Of a stretch of 64,000 bases of DNA, positions 28,507 to 38,056 are shown piece after piece. The translations under genes were made by a program, and so were the position numbers. The notes beneath the pieces were generated by a model. The model was not told the origin of the DNA, did not search any database, and saw only the letters and a program-made list of their open reading frames with translations. This DNA is from Paludibacter jiangxiensis (GTDB lineage Bacteria; Bacteroidota; Bacteroidia; Bacteroidales; Paludibacteraceae): contig NZ_BDCR01000001.1 of the NCBI RefSeq assembly GCF_001618385.1, forward strand, positions 434,001-498,000. Reading direction: 5' to 3'. How positions within the stretch are numbered: the first letter of the stretch is position 1; every line of letters starts with the position of its first letter.

Positions 28507-30267
28507 TCATTTCTGAGCTGTCTCCAGTGTCAGCATCTCATTCAGTTCTTTCAGATATCCGTTAAAGGCTTCCGATTGATACTCTGAATAATTCATCTGT
28601 TTGCAGATATTGATCAATCGTTTGAAGTAGTCCATTACATCTGTAAAGTTGCTAAAATCAAATTTGGTACGGCAAATATCCATCACCAGATTCAGCATAA
28701 ACTGCTGACGATCGATCGGACAAACTGAGTCGATTTTATCAAAAGCATCCTGCTGAAGGATTACAAAGTCAATCACTTCCGATTTCCAGAAGGTAACGTG
28801 GTAATCTACAGGCACTCCGTCATCACCCAAAATATTGATCTGTTCCTGAACCTCTTTACCACGCTGGAGCAACGTCTTCATTTCATTGACATTCTTTGTC
28901 CAGTCGGGCGAAATACGTTTTGCAATATACTCTTCAAATTCGGGATATTCAATATATTTTGAGTAACTATCAATCGGATTCACAGCCGGGTAACGTTTAC
29001 GGTCGGCACGTGCCTGCTCGAGAGCAAAGAAGCAACGGGCAGCCTTTTTGGTCGATTCAGTTACCGGTTCTTTCAGGTTACCACCGGCAGGCGATACAGT
29101 TCCGATAAATGTAATTGAACCTGTTGCGCCGTTTTTGAGGTGAACATATCCTGCACGCCCATAGAAGTTGGCGATGATAGCAGGCAAGTCCATCGGGAAT
29201 GCATCCTGACCCGGAAGCTCTTCCAAACGGTTTGACATTTCACGCAAAGCCTGTGCCCAACGCGAAGTAGAGTCGGCCATCAACAACACTTTCAGTCCCA
29301 TCGAACGGTAATATTCGGCAATGGTCATTGCGGTGTAAACGGAAGCTTCACGGGCAGCCACCGGCATGTTGGATGTATTCGCAATAATGATGGTACGCTC
29401 CATCAACTTGCGACCGGTATGCGGGTCTTCCAATTCAGGGAATTCAACGAAAATTTCCACAACTTCGTTTGCACGTTCACCACAGGCAGCCATAATAACG
29501 ATATCGGCATCGGCCTGTTTTGAGATTGCATGCTGAAGCACGGTTTTACCGGTTCCGAACGGACCAGGAATAAAGCCGGTACCTCCTTCAACAATAGGAT
29601 TGGCAGTATCGATGGTTCTTACGCCGGTTTCCAGTAAGCGGAAAGGACGCGGTTTTTCATTATAACAGGTCAAGGCTTTCTTTACCGGCCATTTTTGAGT
29701 CATGTTGAGTTCGATTTCTTTGCCTTCGCTATTGGTAACGACTGCAATTTTATCGAAAATGCGGTATTGACCTTCCGTCACAATCGACTTAACAGTAAAT
29801 TGTCCCTGAAAAGTGAAGGGAACCATGATTTTGTGAGGCTGGAAATTTTCGTCCACTTCACCCAGCCAGCTACCGGCTTCAACCACATCGCCGGCTTTCG
29901 CCAGGGGTTTGAAATCCCACAGTTTTTCCTCATCAAGGGGGAACGTATATTCACCGCGTTTCAGGAACACGCCCAACATCTTATCGAGGTCATTTTGCAG
30001 ACCGTCGTAGTTACGCGACAGCAAGCCCGGACCAAGAGTCACTTCCAGCATGTGTCCCATGAATTCAGCTTCAGCCCCCACCTGCAGGCCGCGAGTACTC
30101 TCAAACACCTGCACATAAGCATTATCGCCGATAATTTTGATGACCTCTGCCATCAGTTTAGTATTTCCTGTTTCGATGTAACAAATTTCGTTTTGAGCCA
30201 CAGGCCCGTCAACCGTCACTATTACAAGGTTGGAAATAATGCCTTTAACTTTTCCTTTTGTTGACAT
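28507..30267 (-). CDS. V/A-type ATPase subunit A (catalytic)
   Basis: A 586-residue catalytic subunit. The P-loop reads GPFGTGKTVLQH, followed by ACGERANEVVEIFVEFPEL, the arginine-finger partner region LMADSTSRWAQALREMSNRLEELPG, and GTVSPAGGNLKEPVTE. The A-type non-homologous insert is present in the N-terminal third. It synthesises or hydrolyses ATP coupled to ion flow across the inner membrane. It lies 49 bases after the DUF2764 gene. Confidence 0.96.
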   Translation of the reverse strand: MSTKGKVKGIISNLVIVTVDGPVAQNEICYIETGNTKLMAEVIKIIGDNAYVQVFESTRGLQVGAEAEFMGHMLEVTLGPGLLSRNYDGLQNDLDKMLGVFLKRGEYTFPLDEEKLWDFKPLAKAGDVVEAGSWLGEVDENFQPHKIMVPFTFQGQFTVKSIVTEGQYRIFDKIAVVTNSEGKEIELNMTQKWPVKKALTCYNEKPRPFRLLETGVRTIDTANPIVEGGTGFIPGPFGTGKTVLQHAISKQADADIVIMAACGERANEVVEIFVEFPELEDPHTGRKLMERTIIIANTSNMPVAAREASVYTAMTIAEYYRSMGLKVLLMADSTSRWAQALREMSNRLEELPGQDAFPMDLPAIIANFYGRAGYVHLKNGATGSITFIGTVSPAGGNLKEPVTESTKKAARCFFALEQARADRKRYPAVNPIDSYSKYIEYPEFEEYIAKRISPDWTKNVNEMKTLLQRGKEVQEQINILGDDGVPVDYHVTFWKSEVIDFVILQQDAFDKIDSVCPIDRQQFMLNLVMDICRTKFDFSNFTDVMDYFKRLINICKQMNYSEYQSEAFNGYLKELNEMLTLETAQK

Positions 30268-30316
30268 ATTATGCTATAGTTATTATTTTATCGTTAATAG
30301 GGGTTTCCCGGGCAGC

Positions 30317-31156
30317 TCACTTTTCGCCGGGAAATTTCACACCACTTTTCAGGTTGCGGATAAGCTCACGGAAAATTGCAGAACCGGCTTCCTTGTTAAG
30401 AGGCAACCAGCGTTCAATAATTTCGAGCTTCATCAGATAAGCAGCGACAGCCTCAATCGTGAAATATTCGAAAACCGTATTTTCATCAATCCACGCCCAC
30501 TTCAACAGGTCGATCTTACGCTCGCGCTCCAGCAAATCGGTCTCTTCAGCAATACGTAATACCGATTCGGCCTGAGGGAAAAAGTCGCTTACGCCAAAAT
30601 CGCGCGAATGACTGGCTTTCAGGATGCGTGCAACGTTATTGTCGCCTACAATAGAAGAATGAACGTCGAAACCATGCTTGCGACAGGTGTGAGCTGTGAG
30701 CAGATTATTGATATTGAGACAAAATTCGAACCATCGGCTCACAAAACCGTTACTGCACTTCAGCGCCGACTTATAAAACAAGACCATAAGTTGGTCATCC
30801 CACGAAAGATTATCGAACAAAGGCTTATCCTCCCAGTATGCATAGGCAAACATCGGAAAATAGGAAGGAACTGTCGATATTTTAGGATTCTCCGTTTCTT
30901 TCAGTTGCGTCACCACTTCTTCAAAATCCTCTGACGAAGAAATTCCGAGCGGATGCAATGCCACATCCCTGTCTTTGAGGAATGCAAACCAGTTTTTCGC
31001 TTCATATTGCTGAAAAATCAGATCGGCAATCTCGCGGTCTTTTTTTGTGAGAGTTTCCTGCAACGTTTGTTGCAACTCCTGCAATTTAAGGGAAAGTTTG
31101 GTATCGTCCGGCTGGATTTCGGGTAATCCGGCTATCAGGTAGTAATATTTGCTCAT
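30317..31156 (-). CDS. DUF2764 protein of the V/A-ATPase operon
   Basis: A 279-residue, mostly helical soluble protein that opens with MSKYYYLIAGLPEIQPDD. It sits between subunits E and A, the same place as the DUF2764 gene in Borrelia and Treponema ATPase operons. No subunit C (AC39) or F gene is present in the operon. I infer that DUF2764 fills the role of subunit C, joining rotor shaft to ring; the N-terminal YYYLIA resembles the start of C subunits but only weakly. Confidence 0.8.
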   Translation of the reverse strand: MSKYYYLIAGLPEIQPDDTKLSLKLQELQQTLQETLTKKDREIADLIFQQYEAKNWFAFLKDRDVALHPLGISSSEDFEEVVTQLKETENPKISTVPSYFPMFAYAYWEDKPLFDNLSWDDQLMVLFYKSALKCSNGFVSRWFEFCLNINNLLTAHTCRKHGFDVHSSIVGDNNVARILKASHSRDFGVSDFFPQAESVLRIAEETDLLERERKIDLLKWAWIDENTVFEYFTIEAVAAYLMKLEIIERWLPLNKEAGSAIFRELIRNLKSGVKFPGEK

Positions 31157-31200
31157 TATGTTACAAATTATAGTTTTGGTTGCAGATTGAGAATAGCAAC

Positions 31201-31791
31201 TTAAAACAACAATTCTACCAGTTTCGGGCGTAAAAATTCTTTGAAGTATTCTACAAATTCGGCCTCACCGAAAGTGATTTTATACCCGCCCGATGCAGGC
31301 TGAACAGCGAAGTCGGTTTTTGCACCGTTCACCTCTTTTATAGTAACACCATTATTGAGCAGTTCTTTGGCATTTGAAGCAAAATAAGCAGTCAAAGCCT
31401 CTGCATCTTTGGCTTCAATCACAATTTGTTCTTTCTTTGCCCATTCCTGAGTAAAAGAAAGAATTACCTTTTGCATAAAGGCTTTATCAACCACTGCAGC
31501 CTTCACTGAGTCATCGGTAATCTTACCGTTGATCAGATTCACCACCTCTGTCTTCAGAGCTTCTACGGATTGTTGCGCAAACAATTTAAGTTCCGAACGC
31601 GTATTTTTATCGAGTTCTTCTGCCTGTTTTTTAGCTTGTGCTACTACGGCAGCAGCGTCAGCCTCTGCTTTTTGCAGAATTGCAGCTGCCTCATCCTGAG
31701 CTTTAGATACAATTGTGGCGGCTTCACTTTTTCCTTTTTCAACGCCTTCCAAATAGATTTTGTCGGTAAGTTCTTGCAGTGTTGAGTTCAT
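31201..31791 (-). CDS. V/A-type ATPase subunit E (peripheral stalk)
   Basis: A 196-residue protein. Residues about 10-75 form an Ala/Glu/Lys-rich coiled coil (ATIVSKAQDEAAAILQKAEA region), followed by a small globular domain that should bind the A/B head. It is the first gene of the operon (order E, DUF2764, A, B, D, I, K). No partner G/H gene is visible next to it. Confidence 0.85.
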   Translation of the reverse strand: MNSTLQELTDKIYLEGVEKGKSEAATIVSKAQDEAAAILQKAEADAAAVVAQAKKQAEELDKNTRSELKLFAQQSVEALKTEVVNLINGKITDDSVKAAVVDKAFMQKVILSFTQEWAKKEQIVIEAKDAEALTAYFASNAKELLNNGVTIKEVNGAKTDFAVQPASGGYKITFGEAEFVEYFKEFLRPKLVELLF

Positions 31792-31824
31792 ATTGCTGAT
31801 TTAATTATTTTTTTACTTAGACTG

Positions 31825-31832
31825 CAAATGTA
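31825..31832 (-). promoter_or_regulatory. Candidate -7 box of the V/A-ATPase operon
   Basis: Minus strand TACATTTG, an exact TAnnTTTG, 33 bases upstream of the subunit E ATG. No well-spaced -33 element is seen. The rest of 31833-32142 is A/T-rich and shows no gene. Confidence 0.5.
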
Positions 31833-32142
31833 ATGGAATTATCAATAGGGTGTGCCGTTCGATTTAAATTGGAATTCCAATTTAACGTTATTTTTAATTG
31901 CTATAAACAACAGAAACGGAATAGCAATTTCTCCGAAATTTACAATAAAAAGAGAACGAAATAATTCAATAAAAAACAAAAATCAAATAAAAGCAGCAGA
32001 TTATCTATCAGATCAATATAAACGGATGGCAAGAGACGAGAAGAGAACGGAATTCACGATTAGTACTTCATACAGTAAACCCCGGAAGTTTTGACAAATG
32101 AAATAAATTCAAGTTTATTTTTTTTACACAATACCCATAAAC

Positions 32143-32187
32143 AAGAAAGCGCGACCATCTCAGATTATGAGAAGGTCGCGCTTTCTT
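32143..32187 (-). terminator. Terminator of rpmH
   Basis: A 14-bp perfect stem (32143-32156 with 32174-32187) extends inward with TCTCA/TGAGA. It begins 17 bases past the rpmH stop. Confidence 0.85.
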
Positions 32188-32204
32188 CTTAAAAAGAAAA
32201 AGTC

Positions 32205-32360
32205 TTATTTCTTATTAAATTCAGATGAAACTGTCAACACTTTTCTTCCTTTTGCACGACGAGCTGCCAATACGCGACGGCCATTGGCAGTAGCCATACG
32301 TTCGCGGAAACCGTGTTTGTTTCTCCGTTTTGTGTTCGATGGTTGGAATGTTCTTTTCAT
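32205..32360 (-). CDS. rpmH: 50S ribosomal protein L34
   Basis: A 51-residue very basic protein of the large ribosomal subunit. It begins [20 protein letters not shown], continues [19 protein letters not shown], and ends KKLTV-like (here [12 protein letters not shown]). This is an unmistakable bL34, with the short C-terminal tail seen in Bacteroidota. It has its own promoter and terminator. The usual partners rnpA and dnaA are not next to it. Confidence 0.97.
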   Translation of the reverse strand: MKRTFQPSNTKRRNKHGFRERMATANGRRVLAARRAKGRKVLTVSSEFNKK

Positions 32361-32407
32361 TGCCGTAATGTTTTATATGTTGTTTTTTATTCCTGTTTTC
32401 GGGGCGA

Positions 32408-32437
32408 CAAAGATACGGATTTTTTTCTATAAACAAA
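32408..32437 (-). promoter_or_regulatory. Promoter of rpmH
   Basis: Minus strand TTTG (32434-32437), 18 bases, then TATCTTTG (32408-32415), 48 bases upstream of the rpmH ATG. Confidence 0.7.
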
Positions 32438-32574
32438 CTATTCTTCTGATTTTTATCATCAAATGTATTTCAGGTTAATTTACATCATTAATTTTCTTTC
32501 GAAAGAGATTAAGTCTTTAGTTTTTTTATAGAAAAGAATTACAGAATTTTTTCCTTAATACAAGGATAATCAGC

Positions 32575-32582
32575 TACCTTTG
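32575..32582 (+). promoter_or_regulatory. Candidate -7 box of mdh
   Basis: TACCTTTG, an exact TAnnTTTG, 56 bases upstream of the mdh ATG. The -33 position is only T-rich. Confidence 0.55.
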
Positions 32583-32637
32583 TTGTCCTAAAACAGAGGT
32601 TATTCTAACAATTTATTAATCTATAAACTAAACAGTT

Positions 32638-33579
32638 ATGTCTAAAGTAACAGTAGTCGGAGCCGGTAACGTAGGTGCTACCTGTGCTAACGTTCTGACG
32701 GTAAACCAAGTTGCGAGCGAAGTGGTATTGCTCGATATTAAAGAAGGTGTTGCTGAAGGTAAAGCAATGGACATCATGCAAACTCAGCCTACTCTGGGTT
32801 TTGCCACCAAAGTTATCGGTGTAACCAGCGATTACAGCAAAACAGCTAATTCTGACGTTGTTGTTATCACTTCAGGTCTTCCCCGCAAACCGGGTATGAC
32901 ACGCGAAGAACTGATCGGTGTTAACGCAGGTATCGTTAACTCGGTAGTTGCAAGCATCATCAAAGAATCTCCCAACGCTATACTCGTTATCGTAAGTAAC
33001 CCTATGGATACAATGACCTACCTGACATTCAAAACAGCTGGTCTTCCTAAAAACCGCGTAATCGGTATGGGTGGTGCATTGGACAGCTCTCGTTTCACTT
33101 ACTACCTGAGCCAGGCTCTTAACACTAACGGCAACAACATCGAAGCTATGGTTATCGGTGGTCACGGCGACACAACAATGATTCCTTTGAAACGTCTTGC
33201 TAACTGCAAAGGTGTTGCTGTAAGCGACATTCTTTCTGCTGAAGTTTTGGACAAAGTAGTTGCCGACACAATGGTTGGTGGTGCTACCCTGACAAAATTA
33301 CTGGGCACTTCTGCTTGGATGGCTCCGGGTGCTTCTGCTGCATTCCTCGTTAAATCTATCCTTAACGACGAAAAACGCGTACTTCCTTGCTGCGTTTACC
33401 TCGAAGGCGAATACAAACACAACGATATCTGCATCGGCGTTCCTACCGTAATCGGTAAAAACGGCGTTGAAGCTATCCTCGACGTTAAACTGAATGCAGA
33501 AGAACAAGAATTGTTCGACAAGAGCGCTGCTGCTGTTCAGGTAATGAACGACGTATTGAAAGAAATGAAACTGGTTTAA
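32638..33579 (+). CDS. mdh: Malate dehydrogenase
   Basis: A 313-residue NAD-dependent enzyme that interconverts malate and oxaloacetate, in anaerobes part of the reductive branch to succinate and propionate. Seen: the Rossmann GAGNVGATCA, the substrate-binding arginines in SGLPRKPGMTREEL (Arg at the position that selects malate over lactate), IVSNPMDTMTYL, and the catalytic IGGHGDTTM. Of the LDH-like MDH group. Strong codon bias (GGT, GCT, AAC, AAA) suggests high expression. Single-gene unit. Confidence 0.96.
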   Translation: MSKVTVVGAGNVGATCANVLTVNQVASEVVLLDIKEGVAEGKAMDIMQTQPTLGFATKVIGVTSDYSKTANSDVVVITSGLPRKPGMTREELIGVNAGIVNSVVASIIKESPNAILVIVSNPMDTMTYLTFKTAGLPKNRVIGMGGALDSSRFTYYLSQALNTNGNNIEAMVIGGHGDTTMIPLKRLANCKGVAVSDILSAEVLDKVVADTMVGGATLTKLLGTSAWMAPGASAAFLVKSILNDEKRVLPCCVYLEGEYKHNDICIGVPTVIGKNGVEAILDVKLNAEEQELFDKSAAAVQVMNDVLKEMKLV

Positions 33580-33600
33580 TCTCCGGTTTAGATCTTCAAA

Positions 33601-33637
33601 AAACGAGAGGCATTCCATTCGGATTGCCTCTTTTTTT
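33601..33637 (+). terminator. Terminator of mdh
   Basis: AGAGGCA (33606-33612) pairs with TGCCTCT (33625-33631), flanked by A and T runs. Confidence 0.8.
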
Positions 33638-33738
33638 GTGGCCGAAGTTCTCCTTTGATCCTATCTCTTCTTCTAAATTTGCGTGATATTGAGCATCGTG
33701 GCAACTCGTGCTATGGCAACTAATATCATCAGAGAAAA

Positions 33739-34287
33739 TCACATTTGCAGGGATGGTATATCTTTTTGTGGGATCATTACACAGGAACCCGATACATCGT
33801 CAATTCCAACGACGTAGTTATTAAGGAAGAAATAATACATGATAGAATATTTAAAGCTCTCACTTAACCCAGAAACCATCCACTGTTTCTTTTCATTATA
33901 GTATTTGGCCTTTATCGAATCAAAACCTTTTTCTTGATACATTTTGCGAATAGAATCATTCAGAATAAATACTTTTCTATAATTTGTCAATTGATTGCTT
34001 TGAAAAACGAGATTCTGATTTAATGCTTCTGCAAGGAAATCCTTAAAGGACATTCCCTTATATTCGCACTTTCCTTGATAACAGTTATGCAAATCAGCCA
34101 AACAAGTAACAATCAAATTATTGCTATCGCCTTTTACGAAAAGAAAGAAAAAATCATATCTAAAGGGAGCTTTGTCACTGGCCAATTTTTCAATGAACCC
34201 TTGATTAATAAAACGTTTTTCTTGTTGCTTACAAGAAAAAACACTAATCATCGTGACAATGAAGATGATATAATGGAATAGTTTCAT
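33739..34287 (-). CDS. Hypothetical lipoprotein
   Basis: A 182-residue protein I do not recognise. It begins with a lipoprotein signal (MKLFHYIIFIVTMISVFSC), so Cys19 should be lipidated and the rest face the periplasm. The remainder is aromatic- and Lys-rich with four further Cys; two lie close together in LHNCYQGKC and could form a disulfide. No domain pattern is evident. It stands alone between mdh and secDF; the leader has a TACATTTG -7-like box at 34361-34368 (minus). Confidence 0.6.
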   Translation of the reverse strand: MKLFHYIIFIVTMISVFSCKQQEKRFINQGFIEKLASDKAPFRYDFFFLFVKGDSNNLIVTCLADLHNCYQGKCEYKGMSFKDFLAEALNQNLVFQSNQLTNYRKVFILNDSIRKMYQEKGFDSIKAKYYNEKKQWMVSGLSESFKYSIMYYFFLNNYVVGIDDVSGSCVMIPQKDIPSLQM

Positions 34288-34538
34288 AATTAATTATCAT
34301 TTGGTAGCCTCTTACCAAAGTCGTTGCTAAAAAAGGAAGCTCCTGCTTTCCAAATTTCTTCAAATGTAGCAATATTTCTTCCAAACATAAAAAGAGGCAG
34401 CTGATTACTATCGCAATTTTGTGCTTTTGCAAAGCTGTAAGCCCACTTTTACCCCCGACGCAAGCCAAGCCATACCTCGAACCCAAATCCAACTTACACG
34501 CCACGAGAGAACCAATACCATTGCTCACCCACCAAAAC
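34288..34538. other. Region between the lipoprotein gene and the secDF terminator
   Basis: On the minus strand an open frame of 111 codons (34244-34579) crosses it, starting inside the secDF terminator hairpin and overlapping the lipoprotein gene by 44 bases. Its composition (GC-rich centre, AT-rich ends) and its start in a hairpin argue against a gene. A dispersed repeat is possible; I cannot test this. Confidence 0.3.
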
Positions 34539-34575
34539 AAAAAAGCCGCTCTCGAATTACGAGAGCGGCTTTTTG
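34539..34575 (-). terminator. Terminator of secDF
   Basis: AAAAAGCCGCTCTCG pairs with CGAGAGCGGCTTTTT (34560-34574), 18 bases past the secDF stop, with runs suited to both directions. Confidence 0.9.
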
Positions 34576-34592
34576 TCATTTATAGAACAGGC

Positions 34593-37500
34593 TTATGCCA
34601 GTTTCTTTTTTTGTTGTCTTTTAGCGTGCCAAACCTGTACATCGTAAGCGATGGTAGAAGCCACCAGAATAGATGAATAAGTACCGGTTACAACACCGAT
34701 CAGCAACGCGAATACAAAGCCCCGGATCACATCACCACCGAAGATGAAGATCGCCAGCAATACCAGGATCACACTCACCGTGGTATTGATAGTACGGCGC
34801 AGGGTGTGGTTCATAGCATCATCCATCAACGAGCTGATCTCACGTTTCGGGTACAGCTTGATAAATTCACGAATACGGTCGAAGATTACCACCGTATCAT
34901 TGATGGAGAACCCGATAACCGTCAGGATCGCGGCAATAAATGCCTGGTCGATTTCGAGCGAGAATGGCATAATACTGTAGAGCAACGAATAGAGCCCCAG
35001 TACCACCACCACGTCGTGAATCAACGAAACCAAAGCTCCGATAGAGAACGTGTAGCTTGGGAAACGAAGGAAAATGTAAAGAGCAATACCAAATACAGCG
35101 AGAACGATCGCCCAGATAGCAGCTACTTTAATATCTTCAGCCACAGCAGGTCCAACCTTCTGAGAACTTACGATATGTTTTTTCACAAACTGATCTCTTG
35201 TAATATTACCTCCCAACATAGGTTTCAAGCTGGTGTATAGTTTTGTTTCGATTTCATCATCCACCGAAGCCGACCGATTGGTAATTTCATAGTTTGTAGA
35301 AACACGGACTTCTTTTCCGCTGGTTCCAATTGCAATTACATTTACATTACCGCCAAATGCACCTTTCAGTATCGTACGAAGATTTTCGGCATCAACCGGT
35401 TGGTCGAATGCAACCTGATAGTTACGTCCACCACTAAAGTCAATACCCTGACTCAAACCTCGGGTAGCCAGTGAACCAACACAGACCAAAAGAACAATAC
35501 CAGAAACAACATACCATGTTTTACGCATTCCGATAAAGTCGATATTCGGGTGCAATAACCAGTGTTTGGTCAAACGGGTAGTAAACGAGATATCTTCTCT
35601 TCCTTCTTTTTCCAGGAATAGTTCAAAAAAGATATGTGTAAGGAACACCATACAGAAGAAAGAGGTAATGATACCAATAATCAACGTAGTGGCAAAACCT
35701 TTGATCGGTCCTGATCCAAATGCGAAGAGGATAATACCAACCAGTAAGTGAGTAGCATTTGAGTCGACAATTGCAGACAAAGCATGTTTGTAACCATCGG
35801 CAACCGCTTTACGCAGATTTTTGCCAGCTTCTTTTTCTTCACGAATACGTTCGTTGATCAACACGTTGGCATCGACCGCAAACCCAAGCGTCAGCACGAT
35901 ACCGGCAATACCCGGCATAGTCAATACTGCTTTGAAGGAAGCAAGAATACCCATGATGAAGAGCACGTTTAGAATCAGAGCTCCATTGGCAACTAAGCCA
36001 GGTATCCATCCGTAATAGAAGATCATAAAGATCAGGATCAGGACAAACGCAATCACAAACGAGATAAGACCCGCGTTGATTGATTTTTGACCCAATGACG
36101 GACCAACGTTGTCGGCTTGTACGATGTGTGCCGGAGCAGGCATACGACCTGACTTCAACACGTTTGCCAAGTCCTTGGCTTCTTCAACTGTGAAGTGACC
36201 TGAAATCTGGCTACGACCGCCGGTGATTTCCTGGTTAACAACCGGAGCTGAATAAACATAGTTATCAAGTACGATAGCTACGCATTTGCCAACGTTTTGT
36301 TTTGTAAGGATTGCCCATGTGTTTGCTCCTTTGGAGTTCATGGTCATGTCCACGATAGCGTTTGAACCGTATTGACCGTAGTCATCTTTTGCGTCGGTTA
36401 CAACGTCACCCTGAAGTGCAGGACCTTGTTTGGTGGTGCTCTTCAAAGCATACAGCTCAAAATACTGACCTTGTTTGTCAATTGCCTTAACACCCCATTT
36501 CAAAGCTAGATCCGAAGGGAATTTGCCACGAATCTGAGGATTGCGCAAGTATGATCCGATAGTTGAAGTATCTGCAGCAAGAGCTACACCTACACGGGGA
36601 GAAGCTCCCTGAGGATCGATACCCTGCAAAAGACCGAACAACGGATTTTTCTTTTTGAATTCGGCAATATTTTGTTGATTACCTTTATCAGCTGTCGGTT
36701 TTTCTTTTTTCTTGATCAAAGCAGCAAGCGAATCTTCTTTTGAAGTACCGGCAGGTTTCTGAGCTTTAGCTTCGGCTGTTGCCTTAGCAGGAGCGCCTAC
36801 AGCAGGAACTGTGTCGGTTTTAGCTTTACCTCCGTTTGCAAGGATTGCAGGCAACGAACTGTTTGCATCTTCCAATGCGCTGTAGATTTCAGCCACATTA
36901 TAAGTTTCCCAGAATTCGAGGTTTGCTGTTCCCTGAAGAAGTTTGCGAACACGTTCCGGATCTTTTACACCAGGAAGTTCAACAAGGATACGACCTGATT
37001 TTTCCAGTTTCTGAATGTTCGGTTGAACCACACCAAAACGGTCGATACGCGTACGGAGCACGTTGAATGAGTTGTTGATTGCACTTTCAACATCTTTTCT
37101 CAACACAGCCATAACCTGATCGTTGGTTGCACTCAAAGGAATTTGATCTTTCTTATCGTATGTGCTGAATATAGTAGACAGCTTAGCATTAGGATCAAGT
37201 TCGAGGTATGCGTTTTTGAACAACGTCAAAAAGTCTGTCTGGCTGGTAGCCTGACGTTGAATTGCCATATCGATGGCTTTGTTGAAATTTTGCGGAGGAT
37301 TAGGAACTGTAAGAGAGCGGAGAATATCGGCCTGCGATACTTCCAATACTACGTTCATACCACCTTTCAAGTCAAGACCAAGGTTAATTTCCTTGTCCAT
37401 ACACTCTTTGTAGGTATACCCAAACCACACCTTGGTGGGTGCGATAGAATCGAGATACCTTTTGTAAAGCGCGCTATCGACTTCGTTTGTCCCCGGTTTC

Positions 37501-37619
37501 GTCGCAAATGCCAAAGCAGCTTTATTGTAATGATTTGTCACAAAGCTGAATGACAAATAGAAGAAACAGACAAGCAAAAGCAACACGGCTAGAACCTGAA
37601 CAAATCCTTTGTTTTGCAT
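34593..37619 (-). CDS. secDF: Fused SecDF protein-export membrane protein
   Basis: A 1008-residue fusion of SecD and SecF, the proton-driven partner of SecYEG that pulls proteins out on the periplasmic side. The SecD half: an N-terminal helix, LGLDLKGGMNVVLEV, the first periplasmic domain, then GFAVDANVLINERIREE. The SecF half begins near residue 700: QGIDFSGGRNYQV, then GFSINDTVVIFDRIRE. The periplasmic loop of SecD carries a low-complexity Ala/Lys/Pro insert of about 70 residues (around 245-315). Twelve helices are expected. Single-gene unit. Confidence 0.95.
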   Translation of the reverse strand: MQNKGFVQVLAVLLLLVCFFYLSFSFVTNHYNKAALAFATKPGTNEVDSALYKRYLDSIAPTKVWFGYTYKECMDKEINLGLDLKGGMNVVLEVSQADILRSLTVPNPPQNFNKAIDMAIQRQATSQTDFLTLFKNAYLELDPNAKLSTIFSTYDKKDQIPLSATNDQVMAVLRKDVESAINNSFNVLRTRIDRFGVVQPNIQKLEKSGRILVELPGVKDPERVRKLLQGTANLEFWETYNVAEIYSALEDANSSLPAILANGGKAKTDTVPAVGAPAKATAEAKAQKPAGTSKEDSLAALIKKKEKPTADKGNQQNIAEFKKKNPLFGLLQGIDPQGASPRVGVALAADTSTIGSYLRNPQIRGKFPSDLALKWGVKAIDKQGQYFELYALKSTTKQGPALQGDVVTDAKDDYGQYGSNAIVDMTMNSKGANTWAILTKQNVGKCVAIVLDNYVYSAPVVNQEITGGRSQISGHFTVEEAKDLANVLKSGRMPAPAHIVQADNVGPSLGQKSINAGLISFVIAFVLILIFMIFYYGWIPGLVANGALILNVLFIMGILASFKAVLTMPGIAGIVLTLGFAVDANVLINERIREEKEAGKNLRKAVADGYKHALSAIVDSNATHLLVGIILFAFGSGPIKGFATTLIIGIITSFFCMVFLTHIFFELFLEKEGREDISFTTRLTKHWLLHPNIDFIGMRKTWYVVSGIVLLVCVGSLATRGLSQGIDFSGGRNYQVAFDQPVDAENLRTILKGAFGGNVNVIAIGTSGKEVRVSTNYEITNRSASVDDEIETKLYTSLKPMLGGNITRDQFVKKHIVSSQKVGPAVAEDIKVAAIWAIVLAVFGIALYIFLRFPSYTFSIGALVSLIHDVVVVLGLYSLLYSIMPFSLEIDQAFIAAILTVIGFSINDTVVIFDRIREFIKLYPKREISSLMDDAMNHTLRRTINTTVSVILVLLAIFIFGGDVIRGFVFALLIGVVTGTYSSILVASTIAYDVQVWHAKRQQKKKLA

Positions 37620-37679
37620 GTTTAACTATTTTAAATACATATAACTAATTGATAGAATTTCCAAATTATTTTGAGCCTG

Positions 37680-37709
37680 CAAATATAGCGATTTTTTAAT
37701 AAGCCCAAA
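37680..37709 (-). promoter_or_regulatory. Promoter of secDF
   Basis: Minus strand TTTG (37706-37709), 18 bases, then TATATTTG (37680-37687), 61 bases upstream of the ATG. Confidence 0.65.
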
Positions 37710-37952
37710 ATGAGTTAAAAAAGAATTTTTAGCGCCCACTAAGTTACCCTTTTTGACGAGAAGTAAGAACTTTTTTGTGCGCTAGAGTACAATGTTTGGT
37801 TCTAAAATATATTTCTCGCGCAAAACTTGTCCCACAATGCGGGAGCCGAAAAGAAAAGCCTTCAGCTTTCCTTTATAGTGTTTTAAGTCATAATATATGT
37901 AATTCAATCATTTATGAGTACATTTCGCCTCTGCGACTTTGCGTGAAAAAAT
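37710..37952. other. Structured intergenic region, possible dispersed repeat
   Basis: No gene is present. The stretch has several small dyads (for example AAAGC/GCTTT near 37855) and the segment CCTCTGCGACTTTGCGTGA at 37928-37946, more GC-rich than its surroundings. Its complement resembles the CGCAAAG-CGCAGAGGCG type sequence scattered in many bacterial genomes; this is from memory and unverified. Confidence 0.3.
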
Positions 37953-38016
37953 AAACCACAGTATTTCAAAAACTGTAATTAACCGTGGTTTTTATCCGCT
38001 TTTATCGTTACATTTG
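37953..38016 (+). promoter_or_regulatory. Promoter and upstream dyad of glutamine synthetase
   Basis: TACATTTG (38009-38016), an exact -7 box, lies 40 bases upstream of the ATG at 38057. Just upstream, AAACCAC (37953-37959) pairs with GTGGTTT (37985-37991), with an inner CAGT/ACTG. The dyad covers the -33 region, so it may be an operator for nitrogen control (inference) or an old terminator. Confidence 0.5.
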
Positions 38017-38056
38017 TCTAACTGTTTTTGTCAACTTAACCTTATTATATACACTT

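Noticed and set aside
31852-32094. 80-codon plus-strand frame
   Set aside because: Lys/Asn-rich translation of an A/T-rich divergent region with no signal or motif; the ATPase promoter lies at its left edge.
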